Below, one piece after another: positions 8,633 through 19,143 of a stretch of DNA of 64,000 bases. The notes below the pieces were generated by a model, which was not told the origin of the DNA, did no database searches, and was given only the letters and a program-made list of their open reading frames with translations. Each line of letters starts with the position of its first letter. The first letter of the stretch is position 1. Source of the DNA: Paulinella micropora (Eukaryota > Cercozoa > Imbricatea > Euglyphida > Paulinellidae); assembly GCA_019918135.1 (NCBI GenBank), contig WBZZ01005644.1, positions 62,001-126,000 of the forward strand, written 5' to 3'. The translations under genes and the position numbers were made by a program.

Positions 8633-10037
8633 ATGCAAGTTTGGTGGGAGCGGGTGTTGACGAAGCTTGAAGTTAAGCCCGAAACCCGAGACAGTCTGTA
8701 CAATGGCAAGTACGAACTTGGCCGACAAGACACCAGTGACTTGTTAGATGAACTCGAAGGCGCAGAATTAATCGGCGTGGGGTCTTTCGGCTCCGTGTTC
8801 GGCAACGAGGGCGGGTCGGTTGTGATTAAGCTAACGTACGACCCGACGGGTAGTCAGTGGCGTGGTATGAGGCTAGGGACAGAGCTGAAAGTGGCCAGCC
8901 CTTTGCGCGGGGCTTTGGCTCTAGAACGGGCGTGTGTGCGTGAGTGGTTGGCCAAGCATCCGGACAAGGCTCAGTCGGGCGTGGCCAAGGAACTAGCGCG
9001 TATGCAGTCGCGTTTGGATTGGGACTCTTTGCGCCAGGGGCGCAAGACTAGCCCACTGACAACACAGAAAGAGAGACTAGCTAGACACTGACTTGGATGA
9101 ATTTCTATTGGGTGAAGACAACAACCTGTCGGCCCCTGCGGCGCAGCACCTGTCGGCACTCCCCGCGCCGCAACTGTGCCGACAGGTGCTGCAACCACTG
9201 GTCCGTCACCTGGTGAGGCTGGCCGAAGCGGGGTTTTTTTTCCACGACTTAAAGGCCTCGAACGTGCTCTTAGCGTTCCAGGAGGAGGCAAGCGCCGGTG
9301 AGTGCGCGGTGCGTCGCGTGCTGCTGGCGGATCTAGACGAAGCCTGCTTCTCGTATTTGCCCCCGCGCCCAGACGGGCATGCAGATGCCCTGACTGCCTA
9401 CCTGGTGTCCGTCTGTCCGGACGCGCTAGCCGCCGCTCTGCCCCACTGGCAGGGCTGGGACGCGCGTCGTTTTTGGCGCGCGTGGGGGGCAGCACGCAGC
9501 GCTTATTTGGACGTTACCCCAAGCAAGGGGCTGCGCTACTGGAGCTTGTACGCGCTGGCCACATTGCCCGACGGGCTCTTGCGCCTGACAAGAGTTGTTT
9601 CCAAGAAGCTCGTAGACCCTCTGCCGCCTCTGCCCCAGCCCGACGGAAGGCAGGGGCGGCCGCGAGGGCCGGAGCGTAATTTTAAGGCCTTGCGACGCAT
9701 GCTGCGGGGCAACAGACAGTTTAGGAACAATGAGCGCCGTTTTATGTCATGTTACCGCCCCCCGCGCAAGGACGGCGCTCACACTGTCGGGACCGGATTC
9801 CCTAGCCTGCACGCGGCCTATCTAGCCACGGGGCTCGGCGCGCTCACTCGCTACGTGCTCTTGCGTCTCCTACAGATAGAAAGCAGGTCGTGGCGCGCCT
9901 CCGATGACAACTCTAATAATTTAGAAATAGCCCTGTTGATCACAGAATGGGCGCTGGGGGCTAAGGCCGGCCGCGACATACTGTACCGGCTGATTGAGAA
10001 GCGGCTGCAAAAACTGACAGGCTGGCCGCCCCACTGA
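8633..10037 (+). CDS. Ser/Thr protein kinase-like, one 85-nt intron (A)
   Basis: Exons 8,633-8,999 and 9,085-10,037 give 439 aa. Without splicing the frame hits TGA at 9,089. The intron has donor C|GTATGC, a CTGAC branch-like motif 24 bases before the acceptor CTAG|AC, and phase 1 on both sides. Kinase motifs are all placed after splicing: Gly-loop GVGSFGSVFG at about 48-57, VVIK with Lys66, catalytic loop HDLKASN at about 176-182 (Asp177, Lys179, Asn182) and metal-binding DLD at 205 instead of DFG. The C-terminal ~200 residues are unlike standard kinases. Substrate unknown. The coding part holds a 16-bp perfect inverted repeat (9,143-9,192) and the intron a 7-bp hairpin (TTGCGCC-AGG-GGCGCAA). 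It converges with the 10,075 gene. Confidence 0.8.
9000..9084 (+). other. Spliceosomal intron in kinase gene (A)
   Basis: GT-AG intron of 85 nt with a perfect 7-bp stem and 3-nt loop, a CTGAC branch-like site and matching phase; its removal joins the N- and C-terminal kinase motifs. The same intron is at 18,069-18,153 in copy B. Confidence 0.7.
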
Positions 10038-10074
10038 CTTTTCAATCAACGCTTTTTCTCGTTTTTTTTTAAAA

Positions 10075-11037
10075 TTAAGTTGGGAGTGGAAATGCAGAGC
10101 GCGCGCCTGCTAGCAGCGCGCTTGGCACCGGTCGCATAACCACGCCGTAGGTCCCGACACAGACCACCGCCGAAGCCACGCGCAGCCGACACTCGTACGT
10201 CTGCTCAAACAGCCACTCGGCCATGGCGGCTTGCACCAGGAACCTGTGCATAGGCGTGTCAGGCCAGCCCGCCCAGGACACACCCCGCAGCGCCGGCGCG
10301 CCAGGTAGAGCACTGTCAAACACCTCCTGTGACTTTTTGATCTCGAGCAGCCACAAAGTGCCCGTCCTCTTTTCAAACCAGACCTGGTCTATCTGAGTGC
10401 ACAGTTCCAGTCCAGGCGTGTGCACCCGAAGCTGCGCGGCCACGGGCCGACCAAAACGCCCATACAGAAAGGATATGGCGCTGGCTGTCAAGGGGTGCAG
10501 CCGCCACAGAAGCTCCCCAGCCAAACGCAGGCCCGTGCAAGCTTCCAGACTGGCTCGGAAGCGCCGCATCTCGGCAGCGGGCGCCCCGTCCCAGATCACA
10601 TATTCTTTGGCCCACAGTGCCCCACCCAGCGCTGGCTTTCTGGCCTTGAGCGCCATCTCCACCAGCGCGTTCAGCTGCTGGTCCACCACGACGCCGTTGC
10701 CGCGCCCGAAAAAAGGCGATCGTACGATCCGTGCACCGCCAGCAGAGTGCCTGCGTGTCGCTTTGCTCGTACGAACCCCCCGGCGCCAGCTGCGATAAAC
10801 GTTTTGCGCCGCGGTCGTCCCCGCGCTCGGCCTGACTCGAGGCCGAGGCCGAGCGCGGGGCCACACCTCCGCCTCCAGCCAGCCATGCAGCCCGTTCAGC
10901 GCGCGGCCCTTGTAGCAGGGAATAAAGCTCGGAGGCCGTTGGTAAATCTTGTCGGTTACCTCGGGGCGTCGTGCCCAGTACGGACCGGCGCCCCAGGGGC
11001 CCGCGATAGCTTCGGAGCTAGCTTTTCTTTTTTGCAA
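10075..11037 (-). CDS. PD-(D/E)XK nuclease-like protein (A), start unresolved
   Basis: About 320 aa, stop at 10,075. The core CTQIDQVWFEK followed by LWLLEIKKS matches the IDxx...(D/E)xK pattern of PD-(D/E)XK nucleases, in which Asp, Glu and Lys bind metal and cut DNA. An upstream Glu and a helix rich in Leu/Phe (RLHPLTASAISFLYGRFG) fit the fold. No ATG lies in frame near the N-terminus; the frame simply continues into a G/C-rich tract, so the first exon is probably upstream. A 15-bp perfect inverted repeat at 10,819-10,860 lies in a low-complexity stretch (WPRARPRPRVRPSAG) and may mark an intron, with possible donor near 10,880 and acceptor ATCGCAG near 10,793. Likely role is DNA repair, recombination or end processing; specificity unknown. 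Confidence 0.6.
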   Translation of the reverse strand: MQKRKASSEAIAGPWGAGPYWARRPEVTDKIYQRPPSFIPCYKGRALNGLHGWLEAEVWPRARPRPRVRPSAGTTAAQNVYRSWRRGVRTSKATRRHSAGGARIVRSPFFGRGNGVVVDQQLNALVEMALKARKPALGGALWAKEYVIWDGAPAAEMRRFRASLEACTGLRLAGELLWRLHPLTASAISFLYGRFGRPVAAQLRVHTPGLELCTQIDQVWFEKRTGTLWLLEIKKSQEVFDSALPGAPALRGVSWAGWPDTPMHRFLVQAAMAEWLFEQTYECRLRVASAVVCVGTYGVVMRPVPSALLAGARSAFPLPT

Positions 11038-11095
11038 TTTTAGTTCCTTGCCCGCAAGAACCAGGAAGGGGACGGAGGGGACGGAGGGGGGGGGG

Positions 11096-11607
11096 AAACA
11101 GTCCTATAACAAGGCTTTGGATGATGTCCCCCTCGCGGCCTTGCACGGCAATGGCTATAAGGTGTTTCCTCCGCGCAGCCAAGGCTTACGGGATCGTGAA
11201 CATGCGCATTGTGCCCCGCGCGGAATTCGACCGGTGGCTTAGCAGTACAGAAGAAGCCAGCTCGGAATCGAAGCTTGGCGAGAGCTCCAGCGAGAGCCCC
11301 GCGCGAGGACCTCAGCGTCAGGGAGTGGCTCTCGCGCGGGCTAGTGGCCTTGGCAGGGGAGCGAGCAGACAGCGAAACGATCAGGCACGCGACCGAGGAG
11401 ATGTTGAGGGCGGAGCGCAGGGCGGAGCGCAGGCGCGTGTGCAAGATCGCCGGCATCAAGAACTGGAATGCCTTGAAAAAAAAGTACAAGAAAGCACAAA
11501 AGAGAAAGGGCCAAGACCGGCAAGCGCAGGAGTCGTCTTCCAAAAAACCCCGGCCGTCGGCTGAAGAGGAAGCTGCGGAAAAGTACCCTTTGGTTACAAA
11601 TAGGTAA
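11096..11607 (+). pseudogene. SF3 helicase 3' fragment (copy B)
   Basis: Only the C-terminal part of the broken helicase is repeated, cut at the duplication junction. It encodes the same basic, Lys/Arg-rich tail (ALKKKYKKAQKRKGQ) ending before a GGTAAGC sequence. It cannot encode a helicase. Confidence 0.75.
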
Positions 11608-12143
11608 GCACCAGAACAGCCTGGCCTTGCACAGAGGTAAGTCTGGCGTATTCATGCTCATTTGTAGCCAAATGCCTATTACTGCTTTTTTGGCCTCACT
11701 AGCCCTTGGTAAACCCAGCGTGTGTGTGTGTGTGTGTGTGTGCAGGCGCGCGCCGGATCTTTGGGGAGGGTGCCGTGGGCAGTGCGGTTGCTAAGAAAGG
11801 AGCAGCACGTCGAGAACTTGTTTAGTTTCATTAAAACATTCTTTCCTTTTGTGAAGAAATACGAGCTAGCGCCGCTGGGAGCGCAAACAAGCTGCGTGAC
11901 GTGAGCGCCATAATCGATTCTCAGGAACGGAGTGTTGTTTTTAATTAAAAGTTGCTTCGTGTGGGCCTTCATGCTGTGCAGGGGAAGGGACGCCCCCCCC
12001 CCCCCCTCATTTCCTCCCCGCCCCCACACACCCCCCCTCTTTCTCTCTCTCTCTCTCTCTCTCGTAACACTTTGGAAGTTCCTTCGAGCCTAGTTATTAA
12101 ATCAAACATGCCCCCCCTGAACACAGGTGACAACGCTTGCTGG

Positions 12144-13141
12144 ATGAATAACCAATTACCTGTCCCGCCTCCTCCTCCTCGGAACAGGCCAGCCTTGGCC
12201 ATCTCCAAGAGAAAACAAAGTGCCAAAGCGGGAATCAAGGTTACCATAAGCACTAAACCGGACTTTGAACCAGGGCCGAATCCATATCGATATATCAATC
12301 TAAACGGCCTTGGAGCCGAGGAACTAGCGGCTTTGCGAACACTGCTGAACAACCAAGCTGGCCCCCAAGCCAACAAACCAGCGCCCAGGCTGGTCTTCCA
12401 AATGAACGATGGCCTCCATACCAACCCACAGGCAGAAGCGCGTTGGGAAATCGGGGGCCAGCAGTGCCAATAATTGACGACTGGGTCCACCAGGTAGCCG
12501 ACGAGCTACCCCGCCTACGACCTTCTCTGACCGACCCCCCGGTGGCGTGGCTGGCGCTACCAGTGTCAGGCCAGGACGCGAACAACGCTAGCAGTGCGAC
12601 GAAGCACACGCTTGGCGTCATCAGCGTCGTCTCTGCCGGCGGGCAGTCGTCGTCAGATAAAAACGCGACCAAGCTGCTGGCCCTTTCGCCGATGCCAACC
12701 CCTCCCACCTTTGTCAAAGTAAACAAAAGTTACACGACACGCGCATATGCCCTGGTTGAACCTCACCACAACCTCCGCGTTGTGCTCAACTGCCTATTTC
12801 GGTATATGACTCCAGGGGCTTCTGGAGCAGAGAGACCGCTCCGCACTAACCTAGGAAAAAACGTGGAAATACGTTGTACTTGCGCTTATGTTTACCAGCG
12901 GGTGAATGGCGCGCTACGTGAATATTTGTTACAACCCAAAAGCGGCCGACCTTGGCAGAGCATTTCGTCGAGCCGATCTTGGAATGGTATTTCCCCCTCC
13001 GAGCCTGCCACGCTTCGGATGCTACTAGAAACAAAAAACCCGCCGGTATTGGCCAACACCGGTATTCCGCTCAGGACCATCATTACCTGTGGTGGGGCTC
13101 TGGTGCTATTCGACCAGCTTTTTCTAGTGAGGACGTCATAA
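12144..13141 (+). pseudogene. Orphan 332-aa gene, copy B, frameshifted
   Basis: Same gene as 3,067-4,065, but the G6 run at 3,376-3,381 is G5 here (12,453-12,457). This shifts the frame after about 104 residues to an early stop at 12,473. The rest of the gene is open in another frame to 13,141. It is the clearest functional difference between the two units. A homopolymer miscount in the assembly is the main alternative. Confidence 0.8.
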
Positions 13142-13220
13142 TCTAAAAGGCTGCGAGTTTTTAATAACATTTTTGTAAAATACTTTCTTTGCCAAAAAAA
13201 AATGAAAAGAATCCGGAATA

Positions 13221-14049
13221 CTATTTTACCCGCACTACACAGTCGCGCTTGTGTATGGTGAGTCCGCTAGCTGTCACGAACTTTTGGCGGCATTCATCGC
13301 AAGCGTAAGGCCTCTCGTGCGCATCGCGCGCGTGCTGTGCCAGCTTGCTGGCCGTCGTGAACTTTCTGTTGCACCTGTCGCAGTCGTAAGGCGTCTCGCC
13401 CCTGTGCGCACGGCGCTTGTGCCTGGCGAGCTCGTCAAGCTTGGCGAACCTTCTATTGCACTGGTCACAGGCGTAAGGCTTCTCGCCTGTGTGCGCACGG
13501 CGCTTGTGCTGTGTCAGATTGCTAGATGTCGTAAACTTGCTGTCACACTCAGCGCAGCCGTAAGGCTTCTCCCGTATGCACGCGCTTGTGCACAGTGAGA
13601 TTGCTAGCTTGCGCAAACTTGCTGTCGCACTGGGTGCAGGCGTAAGGCTTCTCGCCCGTGTGCACGCGCCTGTGATTGGTGAGCTCGCCAGATCCCGCAA
13701 ACCTGCTGCCGCACTCATCGCAGGGGTAAGGCTTTTCGCCCGTGTGCGCACGGCGTCTGTGATCCGTGAGCTCGCCAGATCCTGCAAAACTGCTGCCGCA
13801 CTCGTCGCAGGCATAGGGCTTCTCGCCCGTGTGCGCGCGGCGCTTGTGTTCTGCGAGATTGCCAGAGTTCGCAAACTTTCTGGCGCACCAGTCGCAGGCG
13901 TGAAGCCTGCGGCTGGGTTGTGAAGCCTCAGCGCCGCTGTCGGGCCTTTCGACTCCGGGCCTCCTCTCTACGTAGCTCTCTGCTTCGCCTAGGCATCTCC
14001 TCTTATAGGGGCGCGGGGTTGTGGATGAGGCCTGCCTTTTTGACCGCAT
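13221..14049 (-). pseudogene. C2H2 zinc-finger protein, frameshifted (B)
   Basis: Copy of 4,145-4,973 with the same two-base loss between fingers 4 and 5. One amino-acid difference in finger 8 (CRQKF in place of CSQKF) shows the copies are not assembly clones of one another. Confidence 0.8.
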
Positions 14050-14210
14050 CCTGGTCTCTTTTCTGCGTTTTGTTTTTGTGTTGCAGAGGCAAGACGGAGG
14101 AGGGGAAGGGGAGGGGTTCCAACAGAGTACAAAGGAAAGAGAGGGAGGGGAGTGCAGGGAGGAGGCGCACCCCCCCCCTCTCTCTCTCTCTCGGACAGGA
14201 CATTGTGTTT

Positions 14211-14288
14211 ATGGCTTACAAGAAGGAAATCGACGAGGCAGATGTGCCAAACATGGAAAGCCTGACTTTCGACGAGCTCAAGAACTAA
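14211..14288 (+). CDS. Possible 25-aa peptide (B)
   Basis: Identical to 5,138-5,215; the upstream C/CT tract is shorter. Low confidence that it is translated on its own. Confidence 0.25.
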   Translation: MAYKKEIDEADVPNMESLTFDELKN

Positions 14289-14364
14289 GCTTCATTCCGT
14301 TTGCAAGTATTAAGACTTTGTCTAGATTTTTTTATTAATTAAAAAAAATCTTTCCCGGCCGGAG

Positions 14365-14919
14365 CTATGTCTGCTCTGGCTCGGCCCAGCGGTTTTCGGC
14401 GCGGACGGCCTCTTCTTCTTCTGGAGTGAAATCGTTCTGGATGTTGAAGGTCTCTCGTATCTGTTCTGTTGTTTTGCCTTTGATCATTGTCGCAACCTTG
14501 GCGCACGTCAGGTCGAGCAGAGGCTTGATGTCCATGTAGTTGGCGGCTAGGATCAAGTCAAAGAGAGTCTCCCGATCAACATCGACGAATTTCGCGTCCC
14601 AGTCGCCGACTAACTCTGCCAGGTTAGCGCTCCTAAGCGGCTTTTCGATCTCCAGCGGCTTATCGTCAGCTACATGCCGCTGGAGGTACTTGACCACAAG
14701 AGACAGGATGCCGCTCTTGACCTCTGGCAGAGGGATTATGGACTCTCCCTTGTCTCCCTCGACCATTGTTTTGACCAGCTCGGACATTAGGGCCGCTTTC
14801 TTGGCAATTGGAAACAACTTTTTGTCTTGGGACTCCAGCTGCAAATTTTCGTCGTCCTCTCCTTCGCCATCCAGCCCCGTGACGGTCGGCTTATCCTCTT
14901 CAAACAGCGACTGAGACAT
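14365..14919 (-). CDS. SKP1: Skp1-like SCF adaptor (B)
   Basis: Protein identical to the copy at 5,292-5,846 (184 aa, same ATG context). Two identical Skp1 genes would raise dosage of the adaptor if both are expressed. Upstream G- and C-runs differ slightly in length from copy A. Confidence 0.93.
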   Translation of the reverse strand: MSQSLFEEDKPTVTGLDGEGEDDENLQLESQDKKLFPIAKKAALMSELVKTMVEGDKGESIIPLPEVKSGILSLVVKYLQRHVADDKPLEIEKPLRSANLAELVGDWDAKFVDVDRETLFDLILAANYMDIKPLLDLTCAKVATMIKGKTTEQIRETFNIQNDFTPEEEEAVRAENRWAEPEQT

Positions 14920-15175
14920 CGTGATGGAGCTCGCGGCCTGTCGGGCAGATAAAAGCCAAAAAAGATGTACTACAAAAAAAAGGTGCTGGGGGAGAGTGTG
15001 TGTGTGGGAGGGGGGGGGGGGGAGTGCTCCCCCCCCCCCCCCCGCCCCTCCTTTTTTCGGGAGGGAGAGGAGAAGTGCTCCCCTTTGCCCCCCCCCCCCC
15101 AGGAGGAAGAGCTTTATCATACGTGTTTATAAGAGATTCTAGGTTAGCTACTCGCACACACACCCACACGCTGAT

Positions 15176-16702
15176 ATGTTCCGACAAAAAAAACGCCCCT
15201 CAGTGAATTGCGCGATCCATTCTGGGCCTGCAGAAAGTAACTTGGACAAGGAGCTTTTAGGTGTAGGGGACTGGCAAGCCGTGTTCAAGAGGAACCCGCC
15301 TGTTTATACTGGCTCTGCGCAGGGGATTTTTGCGACCGGAACAGCGGCAGTTAGGGCAAATGTTTTTCTCGAAGAACTGAACAAACTCATGAAATACGAA
15401 AGAATTCCAAGCAGAAAGCATCATCTGTGGAACTTGGAAGAAAAGGAACCAATATCAGGCCTGGGAAAGCAAGAATTTATAAACATGGCTAACCCAAGCC
15501 TGATTCCTGAAAATAAGGACGGCAATTTGGACTTTTCTGTAGCAACCTGCTGCCGAGAAGATCTGGCAAAGCTTATCCAACGGAAGAATAATGGCGAATG
15601 GGACTCTGCGGACATTGTCGTGCATGAAGATTTTGTACTGCTCAAGCAAATGTTAACTTTATACAAAGCAAAGCCTGCAACAGAAGAAATCAACAATATT
15701 TTTTGGGAGGTAAGAGTCCGGCTGCTGTTGCACAAAGAAACAAACGGATTTGTATCACCGGTGCTGCGCGCCTTTGTTGCCTACACTAAAGAAAACTACG
15801 CAAAAAAAAGGGATCCCGTCTACTACATCTGCCTGCCCGTAGCAGGCACAGACTTCTCCTTCTCTGATCCGGGTGTCGTGGAAAAAGTTCGCCAGCAATT
15901 TTTACTAGACCTTGCCACAGAAAGAAACGTGTTGAGCAAAGAACACTTGCTTTATCTGGACACGCGCGGGCGCCGCTATGCGTACAACAAGGAGATACAA
16001 GCAATCCGATGTGCAGACTGGGACTACACGCGCATGATCCACATCAAGCCTGTATGTGTCAATGCTAGAAGATCTGATCAAGTGCATTCTTTTCTGCAAA
16101 AATTGCAAGAATCACCAAGAAAAAATCCGAGTGTAAACGAGGTAGTCAAGTTTACCAACGCAATCAGCTTCTACTGTGGCTGGTGGTTAGAGGAGGCAGA
16201 GAAGGAGGGCAGAAAGGAGAATGGATGCTTACTTTGGTTGCAAGTGGTCAACTCGTTGCACAAAGAGGTTGTAAACGAAGATGGCTCTGTGGAGAAAAAG
16301 AAGCAGGTATGTGCTTTATGGTGCGCAGACCTTCTGACGCAGGGCAGAGACAGCCCCTTCTTGGTTTGGTATCAGTATATGCAAGAAGGTGGTGCAGAGT
16401 GGCTTAAGACAGAGTTGTACGACAAGAACAATATGTCTTTATTTCCCTACCTCTTCAGATACGGTCTCCTCGAAAAAGCAGGTGATTACTCAGAGGGAAA
16501 ATACCAGCTAGCCTCTCCGTGCAGAATTGTGCAAGACAAGGACGTAACAAACAAAGCTCTGTATAATTCTATCTTATCTACCCTCCCAGATGGCCAGGTT
16601 GCAAGGCATAACGTTTTCTGCTACCTGGCAGAAGAGATGTGCGAGCTAGTGCTCAAGCACATGCAAAGAGAATGTACCAGCGCGGTCTTAAAAGTAAAAT
16701 AA
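15176..16702 (+). CDS. Orphan 508-aa protein (B)
   Basis: Protein identical to that at 6,100-7,626. Intact frame, no recognised domain. Identity over 1.5 kb shows that the duplication is young or recently homogenised. Confidence 0.75.
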   Translation: MFRQKKRPSVNCAIHSGPAESNLDKELLGVGDWQAVFKRNPPVYTGSAQGIFATGTAAVRANVFLEELNKLMKYERIPSRKHHLWNLEEKEPISGLGKQEFINMANPSLIPENKDGNLDFSVATCCREDLAKLIQRKNNGEWDSADIVVHEDFVLLKQMLTLYKAKPATEEINNIFWEVRVRLLLHKETNGFVSPVLRAFVAYTKENYAKKRDPVYYICLPVAGTDFSFSDPGVVEKVRQQFLLDLATERNVLSKEHLLYLDTRGRRYAYNKEIQAIRCADWDYTRMIHIKPVCVNARRSDQVHSFLQKLQESPRKNPSVNEVVKFTNAISFYCGWWLEEAEKEGRKENGCLLWLQVVNSLHKEVVNEDGSVEKKKQVCALWCADLLTQGRDSPFLVWYQYMQEGGAEWLKTELYDKNNMSLFPYLFRYGLLEKAGDYSEGKYQLASPCRIVQDKDVTNKALYNSILSTLPDGQVARHNVFCYLAEEMCELVLKHMQRECTSAVLKVK

Positions 16703-16792
16703 GTGTTTTTAATTCATAACAACTTGAAAGGTTTTTTCACAGTCCGCGCCAGCAAGAGGAAAGGGTGTGAGGGGGGGGGGGTGTGTGGAGGA

Positions 16793-17487
16793 CTACAGGG
16801 CTGCGCAACAGCCGCCAAAAGCTGGCTCGGCAGGGCGCGCGAGTGATATAGGCGCCGTCGTCAACGCGCGAGCGGGGTCCGAGTACAGATCGCCCCAGAG
16901 TTCCCGGCGCTTGCCCACCGCCAGCGCGAGGTACTCATCTAACTTTTGCTGGAGTTCTTTGTGCGTGCTGCGGACCGCGCTGGTACAACAATGGTCTGCA
17001 AAAACCTGGTTTATAATCCCCTGGTACCGCGCGACGGCGGCCGTTGTGTCGGCGTGAGCAATGTCCTGCTTGCAGCCGACCAGCACCAGCTGGCAATGCT
17101 CGGGCAGGATCGTTTGTACCCTGCTGAGCCAGTGGCCAAGCGCGTCGGCCACGCTGGCGGGGTTGCTGCGGTCGTAGCACACCAGCGCCACGTCGGCGTT
17201 CTTCCACAGGTTATGGACAATGTTTGCAAACCTTTCTTGCCCCGCCGTGTCCCAAATACACACCGAGTATTCTTGGCCATAGATCACCTTTTTATGCAAC
17301 AGCTTGAAGTCAACGCCCACAGTGGGCGGGCGCTGAGCCCCCGCCGCCGCGTTGACGACGGGCTTCTTGTTGTCTGTCAGCTTTTCCAACAGGCAGGTCT
17401 TGCCCGCGCCTGAGGGCCCCAAAAAACAACCTTGAGCCTGGGCACAAACCCACGGACTCCGCTCCGCGCTTGCCCGCCCTGCCACAT
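16793..17487 (-). pseudogene. Rab-type GTPase with T-run frameshift (B)
   Basis: Same as 7,724-8,418. The A6 run on the plus strand is at 17,421-17,426, again separating the ATG-led leader from the P-loop frame. The spacer G-run after the stop is shorter than in A. Confidence 0.85.
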
Positions 17488-17701
17488 ATTGTGGCTCGCC
17501 GGAGGGGAAGAGAAAGAGAGAGAAAAAGGGGAAGAAAAGAGAAGGGAAGCACAAAGTGGGGAAGAGGGAGAGGACAAGAAGGACAAAAGGGAGGGGAAGG
17601 TGGAGGAGGGACAGACCTAAGCGGGGCACGCGGTATAAGTGGGGCAGCCAAAGACAAAAAGAAAACACGCAAACAGGCGGGAGAAGGACGAGGAGAAATA
17701 A

Positions 17702-19106
17702 ATGCAAGTTTGGTGGGAGCGGGTGTTGACGAAGCTTGAAGTTAAGCCCGAAACCCGAGACAGTCTGTACAATGGCAAGTACGAACTTGGCCGACAAGAC
17801 ACCAGTGACTTGTTAGATGAACTCGAAGGCGCAGAATTAATCGGCGTGGGGTCTTTCGGCTCCGTGTTCGGCAACGAGGGCGGGTCGGTTGTGATTAAGC
17901 TAACGTACGACCCGACGGGTAGTCAGTGGCGTGGTATGAGGCTAGGGACAGAGCTGAAAGTGGCCAGCCCTTTGCGCGGGGCTTTGGCTCTAGAACGGGC
18001 GTGTGTGCGTGAGTGGTTGGCCAAGCATCCGGACAAGGCTCAGTCGGGCGTGGCCAAGGAACTAGCGCGTATGCAGTCGCGTTTGGATTGGGACTCTTTG
18101 CGCCAGGGGCGCAAGACTAGCCCACTGACAACACAGAAAGAGAGACTAGCTAGACACTGACTTGGATGAATTTCTATTGGGTGAAGACAACAACCTGTCG
18201 GCCCCTGCGGCGCAGCACCTGTCGGCACTCCCCGCGCCGCAACTGTGCCGACAGGTGCTGCAACCACTGGTCCGTCACCTGGTGAGGCTGGCCGAAGCGG
18301 GGTTTTTTTTCCACGACTTAAAGGCCTCGAACGTGCTCTTAGCGTTCCAGGAGGAGGCAAGCGCCGGTGAGTGCGCGGTGCGTCGCGTGCTGCTGGCGGA
18401 TCTAGACGAAGCCTGCTTCTCGTATTTGCCCCCGCGCCCAGACGGGCATGCAGATGCCCTGACTGCCTACCTGGTGTCCGTCTGTCCGGACGCGCTAGCC
18501 GCCGCTCTGCCCCACTGGCAGGGCTGGGACGCGCGTCGTTTTTGGCGCGCGTGGGGGGCAGCACGCAGCGCTTATTTGGACGTTACCCCAAGCAAGGGGC
18601 TGCGCTACTGGAGCTTGTACGCGCTGGCCACATTGCCCGACGGGCTCTTGCGCCTGACAAGAGTTGTTTCCAAGAAGCTCGTAGACCCTCTGCCGCCTCT
18701 GCCCCAGCCCGACGGAAGGCAGGGGCGGCCGCGAGGGCCGGAGCGTAATTTTAAGGCCTTGCGACGCATGCTGCGGGGCAACAGACAGTTTAGGAACAAT
18801 GAGCGCCGTTTTATGTCATGTTACCGCCCCCCGCGCAAGGACGGCGCTCACACTGTCGGGACCGGATTCCCTAGCCTGCACGCGGCCTATCTAGCCACGG
18901 GGCTCGGCGCGCTCACTCGCTACGTGCTCTTGCGTCTCCTACAGATAGAAAGCAGGTCGTGGCGCGCCTCCGATGACAACTCTAATAATTTAGAAATAGC
19001 CCTGTTGATCACAGAATGGGCGCTGGGGGCTAAGGCCGGCCGCGACATACTGTACCGGCTGATTGAGAAGCGGCTGCAAAAACTGACAGGCTGGCCGCCC
19101 CACTGA
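17702..19106 (+). CDS. Protein kinase-like, one intron (B)
   Basis: Same as 8,633-10,037; exons 17,702-18,068 and 18,154-19,106, intron 18,069-18,153. No coding difference from copy A was seen. Confidence 0.8.
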
Positions 19107-19143
19107 CTTTTCAATCAACGCTTTTTCTCGTTTTTTTTTAAAA

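Larger units (their letters stand above)
2000..11095. repeat. Tandem duplication unit A (9,096 bp)
   Basis: The segment from AAACAGTCCTATAAC at 2,000 to a G10 run at 11,095 is repeated directly at 11,096-20,164. The copies are nearly identical; I saw only scattered point changes (for example near 2,121, 3,911 and 4,208) plus length differences in C, G, CT and TG runs. The inner junction joins a G-run to AAACAG. Unit A continues leftward into more helicase sequence, so A holds the original left flank. Confidence 0.93.

Noticed and set aside
8566-8728. Rab N-terminal extension starting at 8,728
   Set aside because: It overlaps the divergent kinase gene and consists of Leu/Pro/Phe low complexity from a pyrimidine tract; the ATG at 8,418 with LKVVF before the P-loop fits Rab proteins better.
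9140-9195. A second kinase intron at the 16-bp hairpin
   Set aside because: Candidate GT-AG pairs there are 34 or 58 nt and break the phase, so the hairpin is treated as coding.
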